From contig NZ_CP022707.1 of NCBI RefSeq assembly GCF_025340265.1, forward strand, positions 611,001-675,000: DNA of 64,000 nt, in the 5' to 3' direction. This document shows, piece by piece, positions 54,877 through 64,000 of the stretch (position 1 is its first letter; the number at the start of each line of letters is the position of its first letter). The position numbers and the translations under genes are program-made. Source of the DNA: Novosphingobium sp. 9. GTDB lineage: Bacteria; Pseudomonadota; Alphaproteobacteria; Sphingomonadales; Sphingomonadaceae. The notes beneath the pieces are model-generated. The model searched no databases. It had not been told where the DNA came from and saw only the letters and a list, made by a program, of their open reading frames with translations.

Positions 54877-57656
54877 ATGTCGCTTCGCATGTATTCGCCC
54901 GCGCGTCGCGGGTCGTCGTTGACGGCAATCGCCACGGCGTTTCTCGCCGCAGGGCTGGGTGGTTTCGCCACGCCGGTTCTGGCGCAGGACGCGACCGATC
55001 CGGTCGAGAACGAGGCTCCGGCCGAAGGAACGATCATCGTCACCGGCTTTCGCGCCAGTCTGGAAAGCGCGGTCAACCGCAAGAAGCAGGCGCAGCAGAT
55101 CGTCGAATCGGTTTCGGCAGAGGATATCGGCAAGCTGCCCGACGCCTCGATCGCCGAATCGATCGCGCGTCTGCCGGGTCTGACCTCGCAGCGTGTTTCG
55201 GGCCGCTCCAACGCCATTTCGATCCGCGGTTTCGCGCCCGATTTCTCGACCACGCTGCTAAACGGGCGTGAGCAGACCTCGACCGGCGACAACCGCGCGG
55301 TGGAGTACGACCAGTATCCCTCGGAAATGATCAGCGCCGTCAACGTCTACAAGACGCCGATGGCCAGCCTGATCGGGCAGGGGCTTTCGGGCACTGTGGA
55401 CATGCGCACGATCCGGCCGCTGGATGCGGGCAAGCGCATCGTCTCGGTGGGCGCGCGCGGCTCCTATGCCGATCTTGGCAAGCTGAATGCCGGTTCGCGC
55501 GACAAGGGCTACCGCGTCAACGCGATGTACGTCGACCAGTTCGCAAACGACACCATCGGCGTCGCGCTGGGCGCCAGCTATACGAACGAGCCCTACCAGA
55601 TTCAGGAGTTCAACTCCTGGGGCTATGCCGATGTCGATGCGACCAACAAGGTGATCGGCGGCTCGAAGTCCTATGTCACGTCCACCACGTTGAAGCGCCT
55701 TGGCGTCAACGGCACGGTGCAGTGGCGACCCGAACCGCAGCTGACCTTCACGCTCGACGGGTTCTATTCGGACTTCAAGGACGACCAGATCAAGCGCGGC
55801 ATCGAACTGCCGCTCTACTGGGGCCCGGCCCCTTGCGCGATGGCTACACCGCTTCGGACGGCCTCATCACCGACGGCACCTTTGACGAGGTGAAGGGCAT
55901 CGTGCGCAACGATGCCTTCCGGCGCCACGCCAAGCTCTATTCCTTCGGCCTGAACGGCGCGTGGGAAGGCGATGACGGCTGGAATGCCACGGCGGACATC
56001 AGCTATTCGCGCACAGACCGCAGCGAACTGGTGGCCGAGACATACGCGGGCACCGGGCGTCTGGGTTCGGGCGCAACCGATTCGATCGGCTTCCACAGCG
56101 CGTCCGACGGGGCGAGCTTCACGCACCTGCTCGATTACGGCGATTACGACACGATCCTGCTCACCAGTCCGCAGGGGTGGGGCGGCACCCAGATCGGCAC
56201 CGATGGCACCACGATCCTTGGCGGGCAGGACGGCTATTACAACAACCGCATGATCCGCGATCGGCTGTGGCAATACCGGTTGGGCGTCGAGAAGAAGATG
56301 GACGGCGTACTAAGCTCGATCCAGGCGGGGTGGAATTATACGAACCGCTCCAAGTCTCTGGTGCCGCAGGAGTATTTCCTGGGGCTCAAGGCGAACACCG
56401 ATGGAACCACCAGCGTCCCGGTGCCGGACGAGTTCCGTCAGGGTACGACCGAGCTTTCCTACCTCGGCCTTGGCCCGGTCATCAGCTACGATCCGGTCGC
56501 GCTGATCAATTCGGGCATCTACAACCTTGTCGCCAACCCCTACGGCGATGTCGTGGTCAAAAGCTACGCCATCAACGAACGCGTGATGACGGGCTACCTG
56601 CAGGCGAATTTCGATGCCGACATGGGCTCGGCGAAGTTCACCGGCAATGTCGGTGTGCAGGCGAACTGGACCGAGCAGAAGTCGCGCGGGGCCACCGCCG
56701 TGCTGCTGGGCACCAATGCCAACGGTTCGCCCAACGTCGGGTCCGAGCAGCGCAACGCCAGCACCGATTACTGGGACGTTCTGCCCAGTCTCAACCTGTC
56801 TCTGCGCTTCCCCAACGACTTTGTGGTGCGCTTCGGTGCGGCCCGTGAGATCGTTCGTCCGCGCTTGGACGACATGCGCGCTTCGCTGAGCGTCGGCTAC
56901 ACCATCACCGGCGACGTGGCGCAGGTGACGGGCGATTCCGGCAATCCGGACCTTCGCCCATGGCGCGCCAATGCGCTCGATCTGACCTTTGAAAAGTACT
57001 TCGGCGCAAAGGGGTATCTGGCGGCCCAGTTCTTCTGGAAGGATCTGAAGACCTACGTCTACAATCAGGATATCACCATCCCGACCAGCCAGCTGGCGCT
57101 CGCCAGCCCGGGTGACGGCATCAGCGTTTCGCCGACGGCGCAGATCAACGTGCCGATCAACGGCAACGGCGGCAAGCTCTACGGCGTGGAACTGGCGGCC
57201 ACGTTGCCGCTGGAAGAACTCGTGCCCGCGCTTTCGGGCTTCGGTTTCACTGGCTCGGGATCATACACCAAGTCAAAGATCGCGCCGGAGCCGGGTGAAC
57301 CGTCAAGCGCACTTCCGGGTTATTCGAAATGGGTCATCAACGGCACCGCCTACTTCGAGAAGTGGGGCTTCAATGCCCGCGGATCGGTGCGCTATCGCTC
57401 GACCTTCATCGGCGAGGTTTCCGGCTTCGGCGCCAACCGCGTGCGGCGCCGGGCGGCGGCAGAGACCATCGTCGATGCGCAGATCGGCTACGATTTCCAG
57501 CCCGGCAGTGCGCTGGAGGGGCTCTCGCTCTACATTCAGGGCCAGAATCTTACCGATGCGCCGTTCATCACCAGCAACCCCGGCGATACGCGTCAGGTCA
57601 TCGACTACCAGCGCTATGGCCGCCGGTTCCTGGCCGGCTTCACCTACAAGTTCTGA
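54877..57656 (+). CDS. TonB-dependent receptor, Caulobacter/Xanthomonas type (ORF frameshifted)
   Basis: An outer-membrane receptor of about 926 residues, the likely maltodextrin entry point (MalA-like). Signal peptide to VLA-QDATD; TonB box TIIVTGFRASL; the typical plug signature SAEDIGKLPDASIAESIARL, GRSNAISIRGFAPDFSTTLL and LNGREQTSTGDNRAVEYD. The barrel ends in RRFLAGFTYKF. Reading shifts at CCCC 55829-55832; one more C restores YWGPAPLRDGYTASDGLITD. The ATG at 54877 follows GAGGAGGA. The missing base may be a sequencing error. It heads the glycosidase operon. Confidence 0.9.
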
Positions 57657-57736
57657 GTGAACCCGATCGTCCGCTTCCCCTGAGCGGACGGGCACGACCG
57701 GGCGGATCAATCCTCCCCGTCCGGATGTGCAAAAGC

Positions 57737-57770
57737 GGCGGCGTGCCGGGCATGTTTTCGGCACGCCGCC
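57737..57770 (+). promoter_or_regulatory. Strong hairpin between the TonB receptor and alpha-amylase genes
   Basis: A perfect 12-bp stem (57737-57748 GGCGGCGTGCCG and 57759-57770) with a 10-nt loop. It is followed by CTCCCGCTTCG rather than a T run, so it is more likely an mRNA-stabilising or attenuating structure that lets receptor mRNA exceed enzyme mRNA than a full terminator. Confidence 0.5.
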
Positions 57771-57807
57771 CTCCCGCTTCGCAGACTTGATGCAGAGGAC
57801 ATATTTC

Positions 57808-59637
57808 GTGTTTCATCGTTCACGCCCCGCCCAATTCCTGCTCGCCGCCGCATTCTCGTCCCTCGCGGTCGGCACGGCTCAGGCGGGGCCGGTCGAGGAC
57901 ATGCGCGCCCGCAAGCCCGAGCAGGAGGTGATCTACTTCGTCCTGCCCGACCGTTTCGAGAACGGCGATCCCGCGAACGATCACGGCGGGCTGAAGGGCG
58001 ATCGGCTGCACACCGGGTTCGATCCTTCGGACAAGGCCTTCTACCACGGTGGCGATCTCAAGGGCCTGACCAGGCGGCTGGATTACATCCAGAACCTTGG
58101 CGCCAGCGCGATCTGGGTCGGGCCGGTGTTCAAGAACAAGCCGGTGCAGGGGCCGAAGGGGCAGGAAAGTGCCGGGTATCACGGCTACTGGATCACCGAC
58201 TTCACCCATGTCGACCCGCATCTCGGCACCGATGCCGATTTCAAGGCGCTGGTCGATGCTGCCCACGCGCGGGGCATGAAGGTCTACATGGACATCATCG
58301 TCAACCATACGGCGGACGTGATCCAGTATCGCGAGGGCGCGGCGCAGGGCTATCCCTATCGCTCGAAAGCGGCCTATCCGTTCTCCCGCAAGGGCGGCGT
58401 TTCGGGCGCGCCGATCAACGCGGGGTTCGCAGGAGATGACAATCCCGATCCGGCAAACTGGACGAAACTCGTCGATCCGGCCTTTGCTTACACGCCTGTC
58501 GTTCCCAAGGACGAAGCGCACGTAAAGGTGCCCGCCTGGCTGAACGACCCGATCTGGTATCACAATCGCGGCAATACGGACTGGAAGGGCGAAAGCGCGC
58601 AATACGGCGATTTCGTCGGTCTCGACGATCTGGCGACCGAGAATCCGCGCGTGGTGTCGGGGATGATCGACATCTATGGAGACTGGATCGACCGCTTCGG
58701 CATCGACGGCTTCCGCATCGACACCGCCAAGCACGTCAATCCCGCGTTCTGGCGCCAGTTCGTGCCCGCGATGCAGGCCCGTGCAAAGGCGAAGGGCATT
58801 CCCAACTTCCATATCTTCGGGGAAGTGACCACGGACGGGTACGATCCCGCGCTGCTGGCCTCGTGGACGCGCAATTCCGGACTGCCTGCCGTGCTGGACT
58901 TTGCCTTCATGCACGCGGTGATTTCGGCGACCGATGGCAGCGCAGGCTCGCAGGATCTCGCCCGTATGGTCGAAGACGATGCTCTTTACGAAGGCGGCAA
59001 GGCAGCGGCGATGCAACTGCCGACCTTCCTGGGCAATCACGATGCCGGGCGGATCGCGATGTTTCTGGAAAAGGCGAACCCGAAAGCCTCGCCTGCGGAA
59101 ATCCTCGCACGGGATCGGCTGGCGCATGCCATGCTGCTGACCCTGCGCGGTGTGCCGACGATCTACTATGGCGATGAGCAGGGCTTTGCCGGGACTGACG
59201 GAGATCAGCGCGCGCGGCAGGACATGTTTCCCTCGCACGTCGCGCTCTACAATGCAGAAGCGCTGGTCGGCAGTTCCGCGAGCACGGCGGCCTCGAATTT
59301 CGATCCGCAGCAGCCGCTGTATCGTTTCATCGCCAGCCTGGCGAGACTGCGCCGGGCAACCCCGGCACTGACTGATGGCCGCACAGTGCTGCGGGCATCC
59401 TCGGACACGCCGGGGCTGTTCGCCGTTTCCCGCTTCGATCCGGTGACAGGACGCGAAGTGCTGCTGGCCTTCAACACGTCGGCGCAACCGCTGTCGGCAC
59501 CGGTGCAGGTCGAGGCGGGATCGAGCCGGTTCGATGTTCTGGCGGGAGAAGGCTGTGCGACGACTGTGGCGGCGCCAGGCTCGCTGGAGGTGACGCTAGC
59601 GCCCTTCGGCTTCGCGGTTTGCGCGGCGAAGCCCTGA
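57808..59637 (+). CDS. Exported GH13 alpha-amylase family protein
   Basis: About 609 residues. The GTG at 57808 is preferred because AGAGGA (57794-57799) lies 8 bp upstream; the ATG at 57790 has no such site. A Sec signal peptide ends at AQA-GPVED. GH13 regions in order: DIIVNHT (I), GIDGFRIDTAKH (II, nucleophile Asp), FHIFGEV (III, acid/base Glu) and FLGNHDAGR (IV, transition-state Asp). A C-terminal beta-sandwich ends the protein. It should cut alpha-1,4-glucans in the periplasm or at the surface after TonB-dependent uptake. Confidence 0.94.
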   Translation: MFHRSRPAQFLLAAAFSSLAVGTAQAGPVEDMRARKPEQEVIYFVLPDRFENGDPANDHGGLKGDRLHTGFDPSDKAFYHGGDLKGLTRRLDYIQNLGASAIWVGPVFKNKPVQGPKGQESAGYHGYWITDFTHVDPHLGTDADFKALVDAAHARGMKVYMDIIVNHTADVIQYREGAAQGYPYRSKAAYPFSRKGGVSGAPINAGFAGDDNPDPANWTKLVDPAFAYTPVVPKDEAHVKVPAWLNDPIWYHNRGNTDWKGESAQYGDFVGLDDLATENPRVVSGMIDIYGDWIDRFGIDGFRIDTAKHVNPAFWRQFVPAMQARAKAKGIPNFHIFGEVTTDGYDPALLASWTRNSGLPAVLDFAFMHAVISATDGSAGSQDLARMVEDDALYEGGKAAAMQLPTFLGNHDAGRIAMFLEKANPKASPAEILARDRLAHAMLLTLRGVPTIYYGDEQGFAGTDGDQRARQDMFPSHVALYNAEALVGSSASTAASNFDPQQPLYRFIASLARLRRATPALTDGRTVLRASSDTPGLFAVSRFDPVTGREVLLAFNTSAQPLSAPVQVEAGSSRFDVLAGEGCATTVAAPGSLEVTLAPFGFAVCAAKP

Positions 59638-59664
59638 GAAAACGGACGGCCCGAAAGGTTCGCA

Positions 59665-61272
59665 ATGACAGATACCAATAGCGAATGGTGGTGTGGCGCG
59701 GCGATCTACCAGATCTATCCTCGCAGCTTCATGGACGCGAATGGCGACGGGATCGGTGACCTCGCCGGGATCGCCGATCGCCTCGATCACGTGGCCCGGC
59801 TGGGCGTGGATGCCATCTGGGTTTCGCCGTTCTACACCTCGCCGATGGTCGATTTCGGCTATGACATCGCCGATTACTGCGACGTTGATCCGATTTTCGG
59901 AACGCTGGCCGATTTCGATGCGCTGATGGCGCGGGCACGTGATCTTGGCCTGAAAGTGATCGTCGATCAGGTCTATGCCCATACTTCCGACCGGCATCCC
60001 TGGTTCGCGGAAAGCCGCAGCGGTCGCACCAACGCCAAGGCGGATTGGTACGTCTGGGCCGATCCCAAGCCTGATGGCTCGCCGCCGAACAACTGGCAAT
60101 CCGTGTTCGGTGGGCCTTCGTGGTGCTGGGATGCGCGGCGCGGGCAGTATTACCTGCATAACTTCCTCAGCGCGCAGCCGCAGCTCAACTGTCATTTGCC
60201 CGAGGTGCAGGAGGCGCTGCTGAACGTCGCGCGGTTCTGGCTGGATCGCGGCGTTTCCGGGTTTCGCATCGATGCGCTGAACTTCACGATGCACGATCCG
60301 CTGCTGCGCGATAATCCGCCTGCCCCCGATGACGGCAGCGTGCGGACGCGGCCGTTCGATTTCCAGTTGCAGACCTACAATCAGTCGCACCCGGACATCG
60401 TCCGTTTCATCGAGCGGTTGCAGGCGCTGATCGCCAGCTATCCCGATACGTTCTCGCTGGCCGAGGTCGGCGGGCGCGATGCCCGGCGCGAGATGCAGCA
60501 CTTCACGAAGGGCCGCGCCCGGCTGGACAGCGCCTATGGCTTCGACTTCCTCTATGCAGAGGCGCTGACACCGGCTCTGGTCGCTGCAGCGCTGGCGGCA
60601 TGGAGTGACGAGCCGGGGGCTGGCTGGCCGAGCTGGGCCTTCGAGAACCACGATGCGCCCCGCGCCCTGTCGCGCTGGTGTATGCCTGAGGATCGCGAGG
60701 CTTTCGCGCGGATGAAGGCGATGCTGTTGCTGTCGCTGCGCGGCAATCCCATCCTCTTTCAGGGCGAGGAGCTGGGCCTTCTGCAGGACGAGGTGCCGTT
60801 CGAGCAACTGCAGGACCCCGAAGCCATTGCGAACTGGCCGCTAACGCTGTCCCGCGACGGTGTACGCACGCCGCTGCCGTGGCAGGGCGAGGCGCGCAAC
60901 GGCGGTTTCAGCGCCGGGGCACCGTGGTTGCCGCTCTCGGCACAGAATCTGGCGCGCGCTGTCGATGGGCAGGAGGTAGATGCCACATCGCAACTGAACC
61001 TCACGCGCGATCTGCTGTCCGTCCGCAGCGCGTCCCCCGCCTTGCGTCGCGGAACCTGCGAGGTGCTGCTGGCCGATGAAAGCCGCCTTGTCCTGCGTCG
61101 TCGCGAAGCCGGGCAAAGCGTGATCACCGTTTTCGAGCTGGCAGGTCACGATAGCGGTTGGCCCGACATTATCACCACCGCCGGGCAGGTGCTCGCCGCC
61201 GTCAACGGCGCGAAACCCGGCGTTCTGCCGCGTTTCGGCGCAATCTGGATACGCGAAGGAGAACCGACATGA
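59665..61272 (+). CDS. GH13 alpha-glucosidase (oligo-alpha-glucosidase type), cytoplasmic
   Basis: A 535-residue enzyme without signal peptide. It starts WWCGAAIYQIYPRSFMDANG and has the GH13 motifs DQVYAHTSD (I), GVSGFRIDALNF (II, nucleophile), FSLAEVGG (III, acid/base) and FENHDAPR (IV). The short QIYPRSFxDxNGDGIGDL block is typical of alpha-glucosidases/oligo-1,6-glucosidases acting on maltose and isomaltose-type oligomers. It is 27 bp after the alpha-amylase and shares an ATGA overlap with the GH97 gene. Confidence 0.94.
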   Translation: MTDTNSEWWCGAAIYQIYPRSFMDANGDGIGDLAGIADRLDHVARLGVDAIWVSPFYTSPMVDFGYDIADYCDVDPIFGTLADFDALMARARDLGLKVIVDQVYAHTSDRHPWFAESRSGRTNAKADWYVWADPKPDGSPPNNWQSVFGGPSWCWDARRGQYYLHNFLSAQPQLNCHLPEVQEALLNVARFWLDRGVSGFRIDALNFTMHDPLLRDNPPAPDDGSVRTRPFDFQLQTYNQSHPDIVRFIERLQALIASYPDTFSLAEVGGRDARREMQHFTKGRARLDSAYGFDFLYAEALTPALVAAALAAWSDEPGAGWPSWAFENHDAPRALSRWCMPEDREAFARMKAMLLLSLRGNPILFQGEELGLLQDEVPFEQLQDPEAIANWPLTLSRDGVRTPLPWQGEARNGGFSAGAPWLPLSAQNLARAVDGQEVDATSQLNLTRDLLSVRSASPALRRGTCEVLLADESRLVLRRREAGQSVITVFELAGHDSGWPDIITTAGQVLAAVNGAKPGVLPRFGAIWIREGEPT

Positions 61273-63359
61273 AGCCGTTTGGTCTGATGGCCGCCGCCAG
61301 CCTTGCGCTGGCGACATTCGTGCCGACGGTGCCTGCTCTGGCGCAAGTCGGTACGCCCAGTGCTGTTCCGGCCAAGAGCGTGACGGCGACCTCGCCCGAT
61401 GGTTCGCTGGTGCTTACCGTCGCGATCGACAACGACAGTCGCCCGGTCTGGTCGCTGTCGCGCAAGGGCAAGCTGCTGATCGCGCCCTCGAAGCTGGGCT
61501 TCATCCTGACCGACGGGCTCAATCTCGTTCGCGGCTTCACGATTCTGGGCAGCCAGACCGCCAGCGCCGACAGCACCTGGGAACAGCCCTGGGGCGAGCG
61601 TCGCTTCGTGCGTGATCATCACAACGAAGTGCTGGTGCGCCTGCAACAGTCGCCGCAGCAGGGCGGACGGCTGATGAATATTCGCTTCCGCCTGTTCGAT
61701 GACGGTATCGGCTTTCGCTACGAGATGCCGCAGCAATCCGGCCTGAAGACCATGCATATCGCCGATGAGACGACCGAGTTCTCGATCGCGCCCAAGGGCA
61801 CGGCGTGGTGGATTCCGGGGGGCGAGTGGAACCGCTACGAGCAGGTCTATCAGAAGACCCCGATCGATGCCGTCTCCACCGCACACACCCCGATCACCAT
61901 GCGGCTCGATGACGGCACGCATCTGGCTTTCCACGAGGCGGCGCTGGTCGACTATTCGGGATACTGGTTCAAGCGCGCCGATGGTCAGCTGTTCCGCACC
62001 ACGCTTTCGCCGGGTTCGGGCGGCGCACGGGTGGTGCGCGACCTGCCGTTCGATACGCCATGGCGCACGATCCGCATCGCTGACAGTGCCGCCGGGCTGG
62101 TCGAGAACGATCTCGAACTCAACCTCAACGAGCCCAACAAGCTGGGCGATGTCAGCTGGGTTCACCCGGTGCGCTATATCGGTATCTGGTGGGGCATGAT
62201 CCGCGGCGACTGGACCTGGGCCGAAGGCCCGCGTCACGGTGCCACGACGGCGCGCACCAAGCAGTACATGGACTTCGCCGCTGCCCACGGTTTTCGTGGG
62301 GTGCTGGTCGAGGGCTGGAACAGGGGCTGGAATGGCGACTGGTTCGGCCATGGCGACGAGTTCAGCTTCACCCAGGCCACACCCGATTTCGATCTCGATG
62401 CCGTGACGAAGTACGGCGCGAAGAAGGGCGTCCATCTGATCGGTCATCACGAGACCGGCGGGAATATCGCCAACTACGAACGTCACCTTGAAGAGGCCAT
62501 GGCGCTTTACCAGCAGCACGGCGTCGAAGTGGTGAAGACCGGCTATGTCGCCGATGGCGGCGGCATCATCGCCGACAGCGACAGGGCCGGCGATCCGGCG
62601 GGACCGCTGCGGATGGAATGGCATGACGGCCAGCGTCAGGTGGAACATCACCTCGCCGTGGTGGAGGCCGCAGCCCGGCACCACATCGCGATCGATGCGC
62701 ACGAGCCGGTGAAGGACACCGGCCTTCGCCGCACGTATCCCAACTGGGTCTCGCGCGAAGGGGCGCGGGGTATGGAATACAACGCCTGGGGCGCCTTTGC
62801 GAACGGGCCGGATCATGAGCCGACGCTGGTCTATACCCGGATGCTGTCCGGCCCGATGGACTTCACGCCCGGCGTGCTGAGCCTGGAAGGCGCCGATCAT
62901 GCGCCGCTCGCGTCCACGCTGGCCAAGCAGCTCGGGCTCTACCTTGCGATCTACTCGCCGATCGAGATGGCGGCCGACTTCATCGAGAACCTCAAGGCGC
63001 ACCCGCGCGAAATGGCCTTTATCGAGCATGTGCCGACCGACTGGGCGGAGAGCCATCTGATTGCCGGCGAGGTGGGCGACTATGCGATCTTCGCGCGCAA
63101 GGACCGCAATAGCGAGGAATGGTTCGTCGGCGGCGTCAACGATGCATCCGCGCGCGATCTGACCTTGACGTTCGACTTCCTGCCGGCAGGCAAGCGTTAC
63201 CGCATGTCGGTGTGGAAGGATGGCGCGGGCGCGACCTACCTCACCGATGCACGTCACCGCATCGCCTATGACACCGTGACGATCGCGAAAGGCGATACCT
63301 ATCCGCTCTGGCTGGCGCCGGGTGGCGGTGCGGCGATGCGGCTCGTGCCGGTGGATTGA
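61269..63359 (+). CDS. Exported GH97 family glycoside hydrolase (SusB-like alpha-glucosidase)
   Basis: A 696-residue enzyme whose ATG overlaps the preceding stop (ATGA). A signal peptide ends at ALA-QVGTP. The N-terminal beta-supersandwich (SPDGSLVLTVAIDNDSRPVW; FRLFDDGIGFRYEMPQ) precedes the (beta/alpha)8 barrel with RYIGIWWGMIRGDWTWAEG, VLVEGWNRGWNGDWFGHGDE, HHETGGNIANYE and the Glu-bearing block IDAHEPVKDTGLRRTYPNWV-SREGARGMEYNAWG (given in two parts). In the Bacteroides sus system SusB releases glucose from alpha-glucans in the periplasm; a Ca2+-dependent inverting mechanism is likely here. It completes the four-gene operon. Confidence 0.94.
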   Translation: MKPFGLMAAASLALATFVPTVPALAQVGTPSAVPAKSVTATSPDGSLVLTVAIDNDSRPVWSLSRKGKLLIAPSKLGFILTDGLNLVRGFTILGSQTASADSTWEQPWGERRFVRDHHNEVLVRLQQSPQQGGRLMNIRFRLFDDGIGFRYEMPQQSGLKTMHIADETTEFSIAPKGTAWWIPGGEWNRYEQVYQKTPIDAVSTAHTPITMRLDDGTHLAFHEAALVDYSGYWFKRADGQLFRTTLSPGSGGARVVRDLPFDTPWRTIRIADSAAGLVENDLELNLNEPNKLGDVSWVHPVRYIGIWWGMIRGDWTWAEGPRHGATTARTKQYMDFAAAHGFRGVLVEGWNRGWNGDWFGHGDEFSFTQATPDFDLDAVTKYGAKKGVHLIGHHETGGNIANYERHLEEAMALYQQHGVEVVKTGYVADGGGIIADSDRAGDPAGPLRMEWHDGQRQVEHHLAVVEAAARHHIAIDAHEPVKDTGLRRTYPNWVSREGARGMEYNAWGAFANGPDHEPTLVYTRMLSGPMDFTPGVLSLEGADHAPLASTLAKQLGLYLAIYSPIEMAADFIENLKAHPREMAFIEHVPTDWAESHLIAGEVGDYAIFARKDRNSEEWFVGGVNDASARDLTLTFDFLPAGKRYRMSVWKDGAGATYLTDARHRIAYDTVTIAKGDTYPLWLAPGGGAAMRLVPVD

Positions 63360-63488
63360 GGAGCGCTGGATTGAGGGCGCGAAATAGACGGACGCGCTGG
63401 CGAGAATCGTTGCCGTTGCAATTGACGATCGTCGCCGTGTGGTCACAAAGGGGGCGTAGCAGCCGCGCCAGACAGGAGTATGCCCCCG

Positions 63489-64000
63489 ATGAGCCAGAAC
63501 GATTCCGAAGACCGCAAGCCCCTCAGCACCGACCGGCGTGTGTTCCTTGGAGGATTGGCGGCTCTGGGCGCGGCCAGCGTTGCCAGTGGCAGTACATCTG
63601 CCGAAGCACGCGTCGCCAGCCCCAAGGGCTCCTCACGGCCAGTCACGGACGCCCAGCTCGCTGCGGCGATCGATACGGTTGTCGTGATCTATGCCGAGAA
63701 CCGCAGCTTCAACAATCTGTTCGCCGACTTTCCGGGGCTTGCCGAACCGCTGGCCAATGTTCCGGCCGAGCGCACCGCCCAGCGCGATCGCGATGGTTCG
63801 TTGCTGCCGCATCTGCCCAAGATCTGGGAAGGCCTCGTTCCGGACAAGCAGGTCGTGCAGCACACCGAGTATCAGATCGGGCCGGACGATCTGCCGACGT
63901 TGCCCAATGCCCCGTTCGCTCTGAAGACCCCTGCGGGCGATCCGCTGCCGCACGGCGTCGTCACGCGCGATCTCATCCACTCGTTCTACAACAACCAGCA
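63489..64000 (+). CDS. Tat-exported phosphoesterase/acid phosphatase family protein (3' end outside window)
   Basis: About 170 N-terminal residues are visible. The ATG at 63489 sits 10 bp after AGGAG; an ATG at 63480 is too close to it. The leader has a twin-arginine motif (STDRRVFLGGLAALGAASVA). The mature part starts the phosphoesterase (PF04185) domain, IDTVVVIYAENRSFNNLFAD, with the metal/nucleophile-region motif ENRSFNNLF, as in AcpA-type acid phosphatases and phospholipase C enzymes. It begins 129 bp after the GH97 gene and is probably a separate unit. Confidence 0.87.
   Translation, partial: MSQNDSEDRKPLSTDRRVFLGGLAALGAASVASGSTSAEARVASPKGSSRPVTDAQLAAAIDTVVVIYAENRSFNNLFADFPGLAEPLANVPAERTAQRDRDGSLLPHLPKIWEGLVPDKQVVQHTEYQIGPDDLPTLPNAPFALKTPAGDPLPHGVVTRDLIHSFYNNQ

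Noticed and set aside
61146..63446. A 766-codon minus-strand open frame opposite the GH97 gene
   Set aside because: It mirrors the GH97 codons, has no start signal or recognisable domain, and its composition is that of a shadow frame.

Overview
The window is high-GC DNA from an alphaproteobacterium, most likely Sphingomonadaceae (Novosphingobium or a close relative). This rests on the gene set and regulatory sites: a SciP/DUF1153 cell-cycle regulator, MmcB with an alphaproteobacterial LexA box (GTTC-N7-GTTC), Coq7, a lone sucC beside etfBA, TonB-dependent receptors of the Caulobacter/Xanthomonas type, and an interspersed palindrome with the core CCCCGCGAAGGCGGGG that I associate with sphingomonad intergenic regions. 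The species assignment is inference. I saw no rRNA, CRISPR array, prophage or transposase gene.

Bases 1-18000 are mostly housekeeping. There is a bactofilin/M23 envelope pair (minus), then proA-nadD-rsfS-rlmH-EnvC-like-ctpA-dsbB-coq7 and a small secreted protein (plus), closed by a 19-bp-stem bidirectional terminator. After that come fabI, a YihY protein and a DnaJ-type chaperone (minus), pdxH and a cation diffusion facilitator (plus), a probably inactive serine-hydrolase-like lipoprotein, mnmA, and sciP.

Bases 18000-36500 hold an RND efflux operon (permease ORF frameshifted), a DUF445 protein with an overlapping GNAT, a TonB-like protein whose start codon lies in a parS-like palindrome, etfA-etfB-sucC (sucC frameshifted), a CysQ-like phosphatase, a secreted esterase, a LytS/LytR-type two-component pair, a DsbA-like protein and an M48-TPR periplasmic protease.

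Bases 36500-51900 hold a PAS-like orphan protein, a DUF2141 protein overlapping a sterol-desaturase-family gene, an RhlE-type helicase, mmcB with its SOS box, tRNA-Arg(CCG), a siderophore-type TonB receptor, a cobalamin riboswitch followed by a NiCoT nickel/cobalt permease, a divergent LysR/FUSC pair whose start codons touch, a frameshifted Cds1-like PLP enzyme, and a 156-bp MITE-like palindromic element.

Bases 51875-63359 form a compact alpha-glucan (maltodextrin-type) utilisation locus: inner-membrane MFS transporter, LacI regulator, TonB receptor (frameshifted), exported alpha-amylase, cytoplasmic GH13 alpha-glucosidase and exported GH97 glycosidase. Two nearly identical 12-bp palindromes, one ahead of the transporter and one in the regulator/receptor divergent region, are good candidates for the LacI operators. 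A truncated Tat-exported phosphoesterase ends the window.

Four conserved genes (RND permease, sucC, Cds1-like, TonB receptor) are each interrupted by exactly one missing base, three of them at short C/G runs and one of them in a central TCA-cycle gene. I read this mainly as residual consensus error in the assembly rather than four pseudogenes.
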